Shown: piece after piece, positions 27,991-35,850 of the stretch
How the letters are laid out: every line of letters starts with the position of its first letter
Position numbering within the stretch: the stretch's first letter is position 1
IMG/VR virus record: IMGVR_UViG_3300045733_000100
Coordinates: 1 to 35,872 of that record
Direction: 5' to 3' (one strand)
Origin: a virus
DNA: 35,872 nt
The notes under the pieces: model-generated
The model's input: only the letters and a program-made list of their open reading frames with translations
Told to the model about the DNA's origin: nothing
Database searches by the model: none
Program-made: the position numbers and the translations under genes

Positions 27991-28459
27991 TGTATTTGGT
28001 TTTAATTATGTTTATTACTTGGTCTATATGTTTTAGATTCCTAGGCATATAAATATCGGCTTGTATGTCTTTATCTACTAAGGATTTTTTAAATAACTTC
28101 CACCTAAGTGGAAATGCGTCATTTGGATTGCCTTTTGTTTCGATAATAAACATTCTGCCGGTATCTAGATATGTACCTACAAAATCTGGAGTATACGTGA
28201 TACCCTTAACATTTGACCTTATCTGTTCGAATTGTTTGTAATTCTTTCGTTTTACTAATTCATAGCAGTCATTCGTAAATATAAATGAATCTAATAAATT
28301 AAATCTTACAGAATCATAACTAAAAGTTATTGGTAATACTAATGCAAGTTGTTGTAATTGTTTGTAACAGTATAATTCTAATTTACTTTTAAAGATTATA
28401 CCTTCATATTCAAGAATGGTTGCATTTCGAACTTTCCTATTAGGAACTTGTGTTCTCAT
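27983..28459 (-). CDS. PD-(D/E)XK nuclease, resolvase-like
   Basis: The 158-residue protein has a small PD-(D/E)XK fold: E28 in the first helix (FKSKLELYCYKQL), PDF at 91-93 and IETK at 106-109. Basic residues follow in LRWKLFKKSL. The arrangement fits single-domain phage nucleases such as T7 endonuclease I-type resolvases or the DUF1064 group. Likely roles are cutting branched DNA during replication and recombination. Its 5' end overlaps the primase gene by 20 bases and its 3' end overlaps the 53-residue gene by 8, placing it firmly in the replication operon. The nuclease call is good; the junction-resolving role is inference. Confidence 0.75.
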   Translation of the reverse strand: MRTQVPNRKVRNATILEYEGIIFKSKLELYCYKQLQQLALVLPITFSYDSVRFNLLDSFIFTNDCYELVKRKNYKQFEQIRSNVKGITYTPDFVGTYLDTGRMFIIETKGNPNDAFPLRWKLFKKSLVDKDIQADIYMPRNLKHIDQVINIIKTKYNA

Positions 28460-29435
28460 TTAACAACTCTTTTATCATTATCAAAGTTGATTCTTTATCA
28501 AACTCTTTGATAAAATCACTTACGTCCTTTATTGAATATAAGTCTAAATAATGTTTAGGTATAAATATATCCTTGATTGAATATTTTTCTGATAGTTTTT
28601 TTGCACCCTTTATACCACCTTCATCATAATCAAATAGAATTACTATTTTTTTAAATCGTAATTTTAAGTGATCCATAATTACTTTTGGTATACTTGAAGT
28701 TTCACTTTGTGGTGCAATTGCATTATAACCAAGTTCATGTAAGACCATAACATCTTTAAGTGATTTTGTTATTATTAGTAAATCACCTATATCTGATAAT
28801 TGTTCTATTCCTTGTATATCATAGGATGTACAATTGTTTCTCCACTTATCAGTTCGTTTTGAATATGGTCTATATATCTTATATTTATCATAGATATTGT
28901 ATGCGAACATTGGTTCTTTTTCTGTATAAAAGAAATTACCTTGAATTTCATTTACCCAAAAAGTTGATATTGGAAATACTTTGTATAACTTAAGTGTATC
29001 TTTTGTTATATGATATTGGTTCCAGAATTGGGAATCTTTATCAGTAAAGTTTTTCCGTTTTATTTCTATATTATTTCCTATACGATCATCTGGTAATACT
29101 AAATCTGTTTTCTTTTTTGAAGGAACAGATTTTTTAATGACTATGTCTTTCCATATTTTTCGTAAGGCCTCATTATAATTAAGGTTTTCCATTTTTTGTA
29201 GCATTGTAACTACATTACCGGAATCTCCAGTTGCAAAATCCTTATATTTTAAGACACCTTTTTTATCTCTATACAGAGACCAGGATGGATGTTTATCTTC
29301 TCGTATAGGAGAACATATAGGTTTGTTAATTTTAATTTCCTTACCTAGATAATAACAATAAATAAAATAGTCATCAACAAGATTAAATATCTTGTCAAAA
29401 GTAATGTTATCTTCTATTTCTCTAGTACTATACAT
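28440..29435 (-). CDS. DnaG-like primase with TOPRIM domain
   Basis: The 331-residue protein has an N-terminal domain shaped like a CHC2 primase zinc domain (CSPIREDKHPSWSL at 41-54, then DFATGDSGNVV at 66-76). Most zinc-binding residues are missing: only C41 remains. Residues about 215-310 form a TOPRIM domain with FDYDEGG at 268-274 (D269, D271). The usual catalytic glutamate position reads ITKSLKDVM, with K224 where Glu is expected. Primases make short RNA primers for DNA synthesis, and this one lies beside SSB and near the helicase and polymerase genes. Its changed residues mean that activity should not be assumed. A divergent active primase family is the simplest reading. Confidence 0.75.
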   Translation of the reverse strand: MYSTREIEDNITFDKIFNLVDDYFIYCYYLGKEIKINKPICSPIREDKHPSWSLYRDKKGVLKYKDFATGDSGNVVTMLQKMENLNYNEALRKIWKDIVIKKSVPSKKKTDLVLPDDRIGNNIEIKRKNFTDKDSQFWNQYHITKDTLKLYKVFPISTFWVNEIQGNFFYTEKEPMFAYNIYDKYKIYRPYSKRTDKWRNNCTSYDIQGIEQLSDIGDLLIITKSLKDVMVLHELGYNAIAPQSETSSIPKVIMDHLKLRFKKIVILFDYDEGGIKGAKKLSEKYSIKDIFIPKHYLDLYSIKDVSDFIKEFDKESTLIMIKELLNENTSS

Positions 29436-29444
29436 TGTATAATA

Positions 29445-30068
29445 TTAGAATGGTAAGTCATCTTCAGTGTTGGTGACCGTAATAGTGGTACTATCACCTT
29501 CTGGTACTAATACATTATCTATTACTAAATCCTTATAAGGATTTGGTCTTTCTTCTTTTTTATCTGGTGCATCTTTAACCATCTTATCTATAGATGAGAT
29601 TTCCAGCCTACTCTTTTCCTTTGGTATGTCCATACTTTCTATGAACGGTACATATTTTGGTAATGAGGTAAAATTCTTAGGAGAATAAATGACTTTTATT
29701 CTCATTTTCTTCTTTTCAAATTTACCTGTGAGAATTCTTATTATTTCTTTGCAATATTCTTCAAATGTATTCTTCTCAATATCAAATACTTCTTCTGTAA
29801 CATATTTAGTTGCAATATGTTTGAATCGTATTGTCTGATTAAGTTTCTTATCTTCTAAGACATTACCATCCTTATCTTTAGGCTCATATTCAGTATGAGT
29901 TAACTTCTTCCCATCTTTTTCAAATGTGAATACTATGAAAGGATTATTATTAGGACTAATTTTATACTCAATAGAGACCAGTTCTACGTTTTCATGAATA
30001 CCTGGTTCTATAAAATTTAAGGTTCTTCCCTCTGAATTAATTGTTTTGTTTACTTTATATGTTGACAT
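29445..30068 (-). CDS. Single-stranded DNA-binding protein with acidic tail
   Basis: The 207-residue protein is beta-rich in its first 120 residues, as expected for an OB-type fold (ENVELVSIEYKI, then PFIVFTFEKDGKK). It ends in a Thr-rich linker and the acidic tip EDDLPF. That tip closely resembles the DDDIPF tail of bacterial SSB, which recruits partner proteins. The role would be to coat single-stranded DNA during replication and recombination. It lies between the Sak4-like ATPase and primase genes, with short gaps of 18 and 9 bases. An AGGAG ribosome-binding site lies 9 nt before the start, which is unusual for this genome. Confidence 0.72.
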   Translation of the reverse strand: MSTYKVNKTINSEGRTLNFIEPGIHENVELVSIEYKISPNNNPFIVFTFEKDGKKLTHTEYEPKDKDGNVLEDKKLNQTIRFKHIATKYVTEEVFDIEKNTFEEYCKEIIRILTGKFEKKKMRIKVIYSPKNFTSLPKYVPFIESMDIPKEKSRLEISSIDKMVKDAPDKKEERPNPYKDLVIDNVLVPEGDSTTITVTNTEDDLPF

Positions 30069-30077
30069 ATTATTATA

Positions 30078-30082
30078 CTCCT
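30078..30082 (-). promoter_or_regulatory. Shine-Dalgarno-like site before the SSB gene
   Basis: AGGAG on the - strand lies 9 nt before the ATG of the SSB gene. Most other starts in the window have A-rich leaders without such a site, as is common in Bacteroidota and their phages. This may mark a gene needing high translation. Confidence 0.5.
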
Positions 30083-30086
30083 ATTT

Positions 30087-30737
30087 TTAATTATTTAATA
30101 TTTTGTTTACTTTTATAATGAATGCATTATAGTCATTTTCCATTTTATCCTGATCTTCTGAATCAAGAAACATGGGTGGTGTTTTAGCTGATGATTTCCC
30201 ATCGGAGTTTAACGTAATGTAATAACTACGTTTTTTATCTTCGACTTTCATATCAGCATAATGGACAATAGTAAAGTCTTTTTCAATAAAACCTTTCCAT
30301 TCTTTTCCCTTGACCATAATTCGTTTCTCTACTGCACCTTCATCTGTTTCAACCCATTCATAATGAGCTGTAACTATTATATGCTTACGCACATTTTTTA
30401 TAAGGTAGAGAAATTTGCCTATTTCTTCATTATAATAATTCCAAATATCGAAACCACGTTTTGTATCTCTGGCTGTTTTCAATACACTGTCAATATACGC
30501 TGAAAATGAATCAACGATAATGACTTTTATAGAACTATCTTTTGCATATTCGATAATTTTTTGATAACATTCTTGCCAATTGTTCGGAGTACTATAGTTT
30601 TTAAACGTATTGAGAAAGGGTAATGGTTTGTTCTCCATATTTACGTACCCTGTAGTATCAGGATCCATATTTCTGAAGGCCATAGTCTTCCCTCTTCCAG
30701 ACATACCAACTAATGCAAATTGATATGCTGTTATCAT
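30087..30737 (-). CDS. Sak4-like RecA-fold ATPase (single-strand annealing)
   Basis: The 216-residue protein has a Walker A motif GMSGRGKT at 11-18, a Walker B-like strand IKVIIVDSF near 69-77, and a following IIVTAHYEW strand that fits the RecA-type core. It is short and single-domain, like the phage Sak4 / AAA_24 family of recombination ATPases. Such proteins help anneal or exchange single strands with an SSB partner. The SSB gene lies directly downstream and an exonuclease gene is in the same operon, which supports this call. The start is 20 bases past a terminator hairpin. Confidence in the ATPase fold is high and in the Sak4 role moderate. Confidence 0.72.
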   Translation of the reverse strand: MITAYQFALVGMSGRGKTMAFRNMDPDTTGYVNMENKPLPFLNTFKNYSTPNNWQECYQKIIEYAKDSSIKVIIVDSFSAYIDSVLKTARDTKRGFDIWNYYNEEIGKFLYLIKNVRKHIIVTAHYEWVETDEGAVEKRIMVKGKEWKGFIEKDFTIVHYADMKVEDKKRSYYITLNSDGKSSAKTPPMFLDSEDQDKMENDYNAFIIKVNKILNN

Positions 30738-30753
30738 TTATCTAATGTTTAAT

Positions 30754-30796
30754 AAAAAGGTTGTGGTATACTATTTTATAAATACACCACAACCTT
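30754..30796 (-). terminator. Rho-independent terminator between the 238-residue gene and the Sak4 gene
   Basis: On the - strand an 11-bp perfect stem (AAGGTTGTGGT with ACCACAACCTT) closes an 18-base AT-rich loop and is followed by TTTTT. It lies 14 bases past the stop of the 238-residue gene. No separate promoter for the Sak4 gene fits in the 20 bases that remain, so partial read-through may be used. Confidence 0.82.
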
Positions 30797-30810
30797 AGTG
30801 TTATTTATAA

Positions 30811-31527
30811 TTAGTCAATAAGATATTTACGACCGAATCTATCTTTTTCAATAAAGAATTTGTGTCTGTCGACATAAATAAATTCTTCACCTTTGAAGTT
30901 AGTATAAATATCATACTGGTTATAGCCTACTTTTACCCAGTTGTCAAATATAGTTACCTTCTGTTCCTTTATAGTGGGACTGATGATAGCTAAATTAACG
31001 GTATAATTACTGGATTTCTTAAAACGATCTGGTGTTAATACAACATCAAATGTTCTAACTTTTGGTGCTTTTTTAGTCTTAGCAACACAGATATATTCCT
31101 CTTCTGTTTCTTTAGAATTATCTAAAACGTATGTTCTCAACTTCTTAATGATCTTATTAAAATCATCAATAATATCGTAAGTTTCAAACTCACGTCCATC
31201 GAGATGATCAAGAATCTTTGCATTCTTTACAACTCTGAAATCATAATTGACACCACGTTTAGATTCTCCAAAAACGATCAAATTTCCTACTTCAATATGT
31301 TTAAGACTATGATCTCTAAGAGCCTTAGAAATCTCTTTTAAATTAGGATATTTATTCATTTCTTTCATAAGTCTTTTTGTATAAAGACCAAGTACATCGC
31401 TATTAGAAACAACAAAAGCATTACGTTTTGCCATTTCTCTTTCACGTCTTCTTCTTGAGTTTGAAGAAGCGGGAATAATTTGTTTTACTGCAGTTGCTAT
31501 GTTTGATAAACTTAAATAATTTTTCAT
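30811..31527 (-). CDS. Hypothetical protein of the replication module
   Basis: I do not recognise this 238-residue protein. The N-terminal 35 residues are very basic (NSRRRREREMAKR), which may bind nucleic acid. The remainder alternates beta strands and short helices, with a beta-rich end (KVGYNQYDIYTNFKGEEFIY). There are no cysteine clusters, P-loop or membrane helix. It follows the helicase gene with a 19-base gap and ends at a terminator, so it probably belongs to the helicase operon. The leader just before its ATG shares a 12-base sequence with the leader of the AAA+ gene. Confidence 0.7.
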   Translation of the reverse strand: MKNYLSLSNIATAVKQIIPASSNSRRRREREMAKRNAFVVSNSDVLGLYTKRLMKEMNKYPNLKEISKALRDHSLKHIEVGNLIVFGESKRGVNYDFRVVKNAKILDHLDGREFETYDIIDDFNKIIKKLRTYVLDNSKETEEEYICVAKTKKAPKVRTFDVVLTPDRFKKSSNYTVNLAIISPTIKEQKVTIFDNWVKVGYNQYDIYTNFKGEEFIYVDRHKFFIEKDRFGRKYLID

Positions 31528-31546
31528 ATGTGATTTTTTTTGCCTT

Positions 31547-32506
31547 CTAAATTAATTCCTTAGGTAGTTCTTCTATCGAATTATACTTAAGGTTGTTTAA
31601 GAATGTTAGTATTTTCGGTTCTCCTTCCCTTACTTTTAGGAAATGCATGAATACCCTATTTTCACAGGTTTTTTCGCTTGGTCCGTATTCACTGATTCCT
31701 AACAGCTCAGGTCTATGTAATACCACTACATAATCAGATGCTTGAAATACACTATCTCCACCAAATATATCTTTACGCATAGGATAATGCATATTCTTAT
31801 TTGATATTCTATCACTATTCTCAATATCTCTGTTCATTTGACTAATCTGTAAGATAGTTGTTCGTCCTACTTTCTTAGCTTGCATAAACACCTTTTGTAA
31901 CTCATATAATATCTCTCGTTCTTTATCACCAGAGGAACCCCTAGTAAGTAAAGTATGATCGAGTATTACTAATAACCATTTGTTTAAGGCAATTGTTTCT
32001 TGAAAATATGAAATCGATTCGGATATTTCTTTAACTGTACCAGGACTATCTATATAATAAATAGGATACTGGCTAATCTTATCTGCATGTTTTTTGATAC
32101 TATTATACTCTTCATCACTTAACCTTGTAGCTTCATCGTCTGTGTTTCCACTATACAACTCTGAAGTTGTTTTACTCATTTTGTATGACAATTTGCGCCC
32201 CACTTGACGAGAACTTAACATTTCGAAATTAAATGATAGAACAATAAAACTTTCTCCAGGATTACAATCAAATAAGTCTGTTTCCAAACTATTTACAAAT
32301 GATGATTTTCCTGAACCAGATATACCTGCAAAGGTATAAATAGTATTTGGTTCTATACCCCCCATACATTGTTTATTAAACTTACTCCAGCGAGTCTTAA
32401 GTGACTTGAAGGCTCCATGACGTCTGCCATCAATATACTCTAGTATATCTCTAGTGGGCTCTTTAATATGTTGATATTGTAGCATTTTACTCAAAGTTTT
32501 GACCAT
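31547..32506 (-). CDS. DnaB-type replicative helicase (ATPase domain only)
   Basis: The 319-residue protein matches the RecA-like ATPase domain of DnaB helicases. Walker A is GISGSGKS at 61-68. The FNFEM segment at 92-96 resembles the family's SLEM. Walker B ILDH lies at 181-184, and ISQMNRD at 221-227 is the DnaB-type QLNR segment. The N-terminal DnaB domain is absent; only about 45 residues precede the ATPase core. The protein should form a ring that unwinds DNA at the fork. The gene overlaps the upstream winged-helix candidate by 20 bases, suggesting coupled expression. It ends in TAG without a nearby backup stop. GC content appears higher here than in the polymerase gene. Confidence 0.85.
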   Translation of the reverse strand: MVKTLSKMLQYQHIKEPTRDILEYIDGRRHGAFKSLKTRWSKFNKQCMGGIEPNTIYTFAGISGSGKSSFVNSLETDLFDCNPGESFIVLSFNFEMLSSRQVGRKLSYKMSKTTSELYSGNTDDEATRLSDEEYNSIKKHADKISQYPIYYIDSPGTVKEISESISYFQETIALNKWLLVILDHTLLTRGSSGDKEREILYELQKVFMQAKKVGRTTILQISQMNRDIENSDRISNKNMHYPMRKDIFGGDSVFQASDYVVVLHRPELLGISEYGPSEKTCENRVFMHFLKVREGEPKILTFLNNLKYNSIEELPKELI

Positions 32507-33074
32507 AACCTATTTTCAATTCATCCCGAGTAGATCCCTGATTACCTGAATCAGTTTCTGCATAGACTTTCCACGCTTCGGATGATAGCCACATAGGCAT
32601 ACGTTTCATAAAAGCAAGCTGACCTCTACGAGAGCGATCATCTACTTCTAATTTTAAACCTTTCATAATTAATTGATGTCGTGAGACATCACCTCCTACA
32701 ACATTGTTGTATAGTAACTTGCTTCGCTTGTGATCTACTCTTAAATAATCGTAATTTCCATCAGGCCTCAGTACACGGACTGGAAAGGCATTATAGAATT
32801 CTTCAAATGAATCAACATCGGATTGAAAAAGTCTGGCGAATTTATTGGAAATTCTTATGGTATTTATGATTGCATCTGAGTTAGGCGGATTCTCTAAAAA
32901 TTCAGATTCATGAAGATAAGTTAAATCTTCCATTAATCTATTTAATTGCCCTGAAGCTATTAAATATCTCTCTAAAAGCTTTAACTCTTTTTCATAAGCA
33001 AGTTTAAGTATTACATATTGGTGAACTGATATTCTACATTCTGTCAAATATTTAATATCTACTTCTATTATCAT
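32487..33074 (-). CDS. Possible winged-helix replication factor or helicase partner
   Basis: The 195-residue protein is not clearly assignable. Residues about 8-62 have the helix pattern of a winged helix-turn-helix (SVHQYVILKLAYEKELKLLE, then LNRLMEDLTYLHESEFLEN). The C-terminal half is basic and polar. In phage replication modules, a winged-helix protein just upstream of a DnaB-type helicase is often an origin-binding protein or helicase loader. That role is an inference here, based on fold pattern and a 20-base overlap with the helicase gene. Local GC is as high as about 45-47% at 32521-32640 by hand count, well above the neighbouring polymerase gene. Confidence 0.55.
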   Translation of the reverse strand: MIIEVDIKYLTECRISVHQYVILKLAYEKELKLLERYLIASGQLNRLMEDLTYLHESEFLENPPNSDAIINTIRISNKFARLFQSDVDSFEEFYNAFPVRVLRPDGNYDYLRVDHKRSKLLYNNVVGGDVSRHQLIMKGLKLEVDDRSRRGQLAFMKRMPMWLSSEAWKVYAETDSGNQGSTRDELKIGYGQNFE

Positions 33075-33135
33075 GTTATTTATATTTCATGATAAAGGTA
33101 AAATATTGTTCGGTAAAGAATTATAAAATTTGTTA

Positions 33136-33501
33136 TTATTTTATTACCCTTCTTATTATTACTTTGTTTGTTTTTGATCCTGGTTTTGCACCAGTAATTA
33201 TATACTTAAATAGAATATCTTTATGAGAATTTAATCTCTGTAATCTTTCTTTAGATACTTCCATTTTAAATATATCTCTTAAAAAATCAGTTTTAGATTC
33301 AATTTCTATATGCTTATATAAAGGATATATATCATCTATTAAATCTAAAGCTAATCTTAGTTCTTTATTATTTGGATTCTTATTTGGTTTAAATTCTTTA
33401 GCATCAAATATATTAAAGAAATTTTCATCCTCTATAAGAGTCATGTTGTTGAACTTATAGTTATTAACAACATCAAAGAATTCTCCAAATGGTCCTTCCA
33501 T
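33136..33501 (-). CDS. Hypothetical protein next to the DNA polymerase
   Basis: This 121-residue protein has no recognised family. It is acidic and aromatic in the first half (FFDVVNNYKF, then ENFFNIFD), helical in the middle (ELRLALDLIDDIYPLYKHIE), and ends in a basic strand-like stretch (KTNKVIIRRVIK). It follows the polymerase gene after a single base, so the two are almost surely co-transcribed. A 61-bp AT-rich gap follows before the next gene, with no clear terminator. It could be a polymerase accessory factor, but only its position suggests this. Confidence 0.68.
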   Translation of the reverse strand: MEGPFGEFFDVVNNYKFNNMTLIEDENFFNIFDAKEFKPNKNPNNKELRLALDLIDDIYPLYKHIEIESKTDFLRDIFKMEVSKERLQRLNSHKDILFKYIITGAKPGSKTNKVIIRRVIK

Positions 33502-33502
33502 A

Positions 33503-35365
33503 TTAGAATAAGGTTAATTGTGGATTGATAATAAGATCAATTATTTTTTGAGTATGATTAATATAATAATTATAGTCTATATTGTACTTAGAAAAGTCAT
33601 CATAATGAATATAATTATTAAATATAGTCACTCTTTTATTTACTTCATAATTACTTGTTTTGTCTTCTCCCTCACAAGTTTTTAATAACACACCTCCATC
33701 TTTAGATACATAATATCTAACAGATCTCTGTAAATCTTCTTTTTGGTATTTTCCATTCTTCATAGTATGGAATACATTTGTGAATTTATCGTCTATCCTT
33801 TTGGCAATGCAGAAATCGTGTATATCAGTTGAATTATTAATTGTTTGTATTATTGGTATGTTGTTGACAAAAAAGTCGTATAAAGCTTTTGATACTATTG
33901 GTTTATCCCAACCCTTACTTAATGGATCAGTACTATTATTAAAGAATTTTGGCCATGTTTTATTAAATATGCCTTTTTCTTTTATATCATCTTCTTTAAT
34001 AGCTAAATAATTATTAACATCCCTGCGGACATATTTTTTATATTTAACATATTCAAGTTCATAATGATGTTGTTTCTCCCATTCTTTACATATACTGTAA
34101 TATAAATCAACTTTATCTTTAGGTACTATAGTAGTTATACCATCTGTATTAGCTGATATAATTTTAAAACCATTTAATACTAATTTTTCAATTAGCATTA
34201 ATATATATAATTGACCATTTACAGTTACTTGTAGATTTACAAGTGCATCAAATAAGAATGAATACTTATTCCTTGTTTTACCTATTGCTACATTCATTAT
34301 AAGTTTTAAACCTTCTGACTTAGTTTTATTTTTTAATGCTTTTTCTATTAACCTATCATCTCGTATCTTCCTAAATTGCTTTAAGAATTTAGTACCTAAA
34401 TGTTCAGGGGATAGATCATTATTAAGTAGTGTAGCTGGATACATACTACCTATATCAGCATCTATAATATAATTATCTTTTGTTTCTTCAAATAAACCTG
34501 GTTCATCTACAGTATGTAGACCACCTAAACCAAGCTTATATATTATATTATCAAAAGTAATTTTCTTAGAAAAGAATGGCTGATCTTTATAATATGTATG
34601 ATTTTTAATAAGTTCTAGTAATCCAATAAATTCTGGTGTATCAAAGTATATATCTTTAAATACTACCCAATCAAATTTAATGAATTTTCTTTCTGTTCGT
34701 AAGTTTTTAAAGTCTTGTATTTTTATACCAGTTGACTCTGAATAAAATTTCTCTAATAGTCTATCGGCTATACCTGTATCTGATTCATTATATAAATCAA
34801 TTTCATATATCTCTGATAACTCATGCCTAAATTTGATTGCATTTTTTAGATGATAATATAACTGTTCTGTTATTAATACATCATTTAAATTATAATCTAA
34901 TATTGTAGGCACTTGTTCTTTAGTAATCCATGCTTCATATGGTAGTGGTAGATCTTGTAATTTTGACCACTTAAGATTAACACCTAATAATTTAAGGGAT
35001 TTCTTATATCTCCCTATTTTCATTAGATCTATTTGTCTAAATGGTAAATTATATTTATAATCTATTATTTTATCACGTATTATTATACCTGATAAATTCC
35101 ATACATTTCTTGTTATCTCACTAGATGGAGACATGCAAGTTTCAAATGAATTTTTGTAAAGATAGTTAAGTAATTGATTATCAAACTTTTCGGAGTTATA
35201 GCCTATAAACCATGATGAGGAATTAGATTGAATAAACTTCAATAACTCCTCACCTTGGTTAACATCTTCAAATATGATAAATTGTTTAATTTCTTGTGAT
35301 TTTGGATTTTTAAATGTGACACAGAAAAAATTTATAAATGTTTCTATATCATATATCCATATCAT
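33503..35365 (-). CDS. Family B DNA polymerase with 3'-5' exonuclease
   Basis: The 620-residue protein contains the exonuclease motifs DIE at 6-8, YNSEKFD at 56-62 and Y158-x3-D162. The polymerase motifs follow in order: A, DIGSMYP at 304-310 with catalytic D304; B, K354-x3-N358 to G362; C, NTDG at 406-409 with D408. Motif C normally reads DTD, and its first Asp is Asn here. The length is short for family B but fits phage members. It should replicate the phage genome with proofreading. Some crAss-like groups use a family A enzyme and others family B, so this places the phage in a family B group. Codon use is very AT-rich. It lies between two hypothetical genes with gaps of 1-2 bases. Confidence 0.88.
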   Translation of the reverse strand: MIWIYDIETFINFFCVTFKNPKSQEIKQFIIFEDVNQGEELLKFIQSNSSSWFIGYNSEKFDNQLLNYLYKNSFETCMSPSSEITRNVWNLSGIIIRDKIIDYKYNLPFRQIDLMKIGRYKKSLKLLGVNLKWSKLQDLPLPYEAWITKEQVPTILDYNLNDVLITEQLYYHLKNAIKFRHELSEIYEIDLYNESDTGIADRLLEKFYSESTGIKIQDFKNLRTERKFIKFDWVVFKDIYFDTPEFIGLLELIKNHTYYKDQPFFSKKITFDNIIYKLGLGGLHTVDEPGLFEETKDNYIIDADIGSMYPATLLNNDLSPEHLGTKFLKQFRKIRDDRLIEKALKNKTKSEGLKLIMNVAIGKTRNKYSFLFDALVNLQVTVNGQLYILMLIEKLVLNGFKIISANTDGITTIVPKDKVDLYYSICKEWEKQHHYELEYVKYKKYVRRDVNNYLAIKEDDIKEKGIFNKTWPKFFNNSTDPLSKGWDKPIVSKALYDFFVNNIPIIQTINNSTDIHDFCIAKRIDDKFTNVFHTMKNGKYQKEDLQRSVRYYVSKDGGVLLKTCEGEDKTSNYEVNKRVTIFNNYIHYDDFSKYNIDYNYYINHTQKIIDLIINPQLTLF

Positions 35366-35367
35366 AT

Positions 35368-35850
35368 TTATTCAGTCTTTTGTTCTTCTTGATGTTTTTT
35401 TAATGCTTCAATATTCTTTTTAACTATATATCTTCTGTCGCTTATTACAGAAGGATATTGTTTGGTTATTATGGTCCTATATGTAGTACGTGAACGCTGT
35501 TTAATTGTTACAGTTATCATTCGTTTTCCTTTGTAAATTTTCTTGAAAGCTGGACTTCCGTCCAAACGTAAAATAGTAACTTCCGTAGGTTGTTTTTTAC
35601 TACTAAATATCTTTGGTATATAGTCATAATCAAATACTTGTTGTTTAATTTCAAACTTATCAGTCTTTATTATAGATTTATTAAGATCTATAGTTTTTAA
35701 ATACTTATTAAGTCTTTTATTAGGTTTAGTAATCAATTCTCCTGTAGATTTATTAATCCTATAAACCATTGGATTAACATTAACATTTAATTTATATACC
35801 TTCCATTTATATTCAGGTTCAATAATAATTGTCTGATGTTTAGTATACAT
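35368..35850 (-). CDS. Hypothetical basic protein; start uncertain
   Basis: I do not recognise this 160-residue protein. It is strongly basic (many Lys, Arg and Ile) with a mainly beta pattern and a helical Lys/Glu-rich end (VKKNIEALKKHQEEQKTE). A nucleic-acid-binding role is plausible from charge alone. It ends 2 bases before the polymerase start, so it belongs to the same operon. Upstream of the ATG used here, the frame stays open for 7 more codons to the window edge, so the true start may be further upstream and the gene may be cut by the window. Confidence 0.65.
   Translation of the reverse strand: MYTKHQTIIIEPEYKWKVYKLNVNVNPMVYRINKSTGELITKPNKRLNKYLKTIDLNKSIIKTDKFEIKQQVFDYDYIPKIFSSKKQPTEVTILRLDGSPAFKKIYKGKRMITVTIKQRSRTTYRTIITKQYPSVISDRRYIVKKNIEALKKHQEEQKTE

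Noticed and set aside
33075-33135. Possible Bacteroidota-type promoter (TACCTTTA) before the winged-helix gene
   Set aside because: Only a partial match to the -7 element, with no convincing TTTG element at the right distance.
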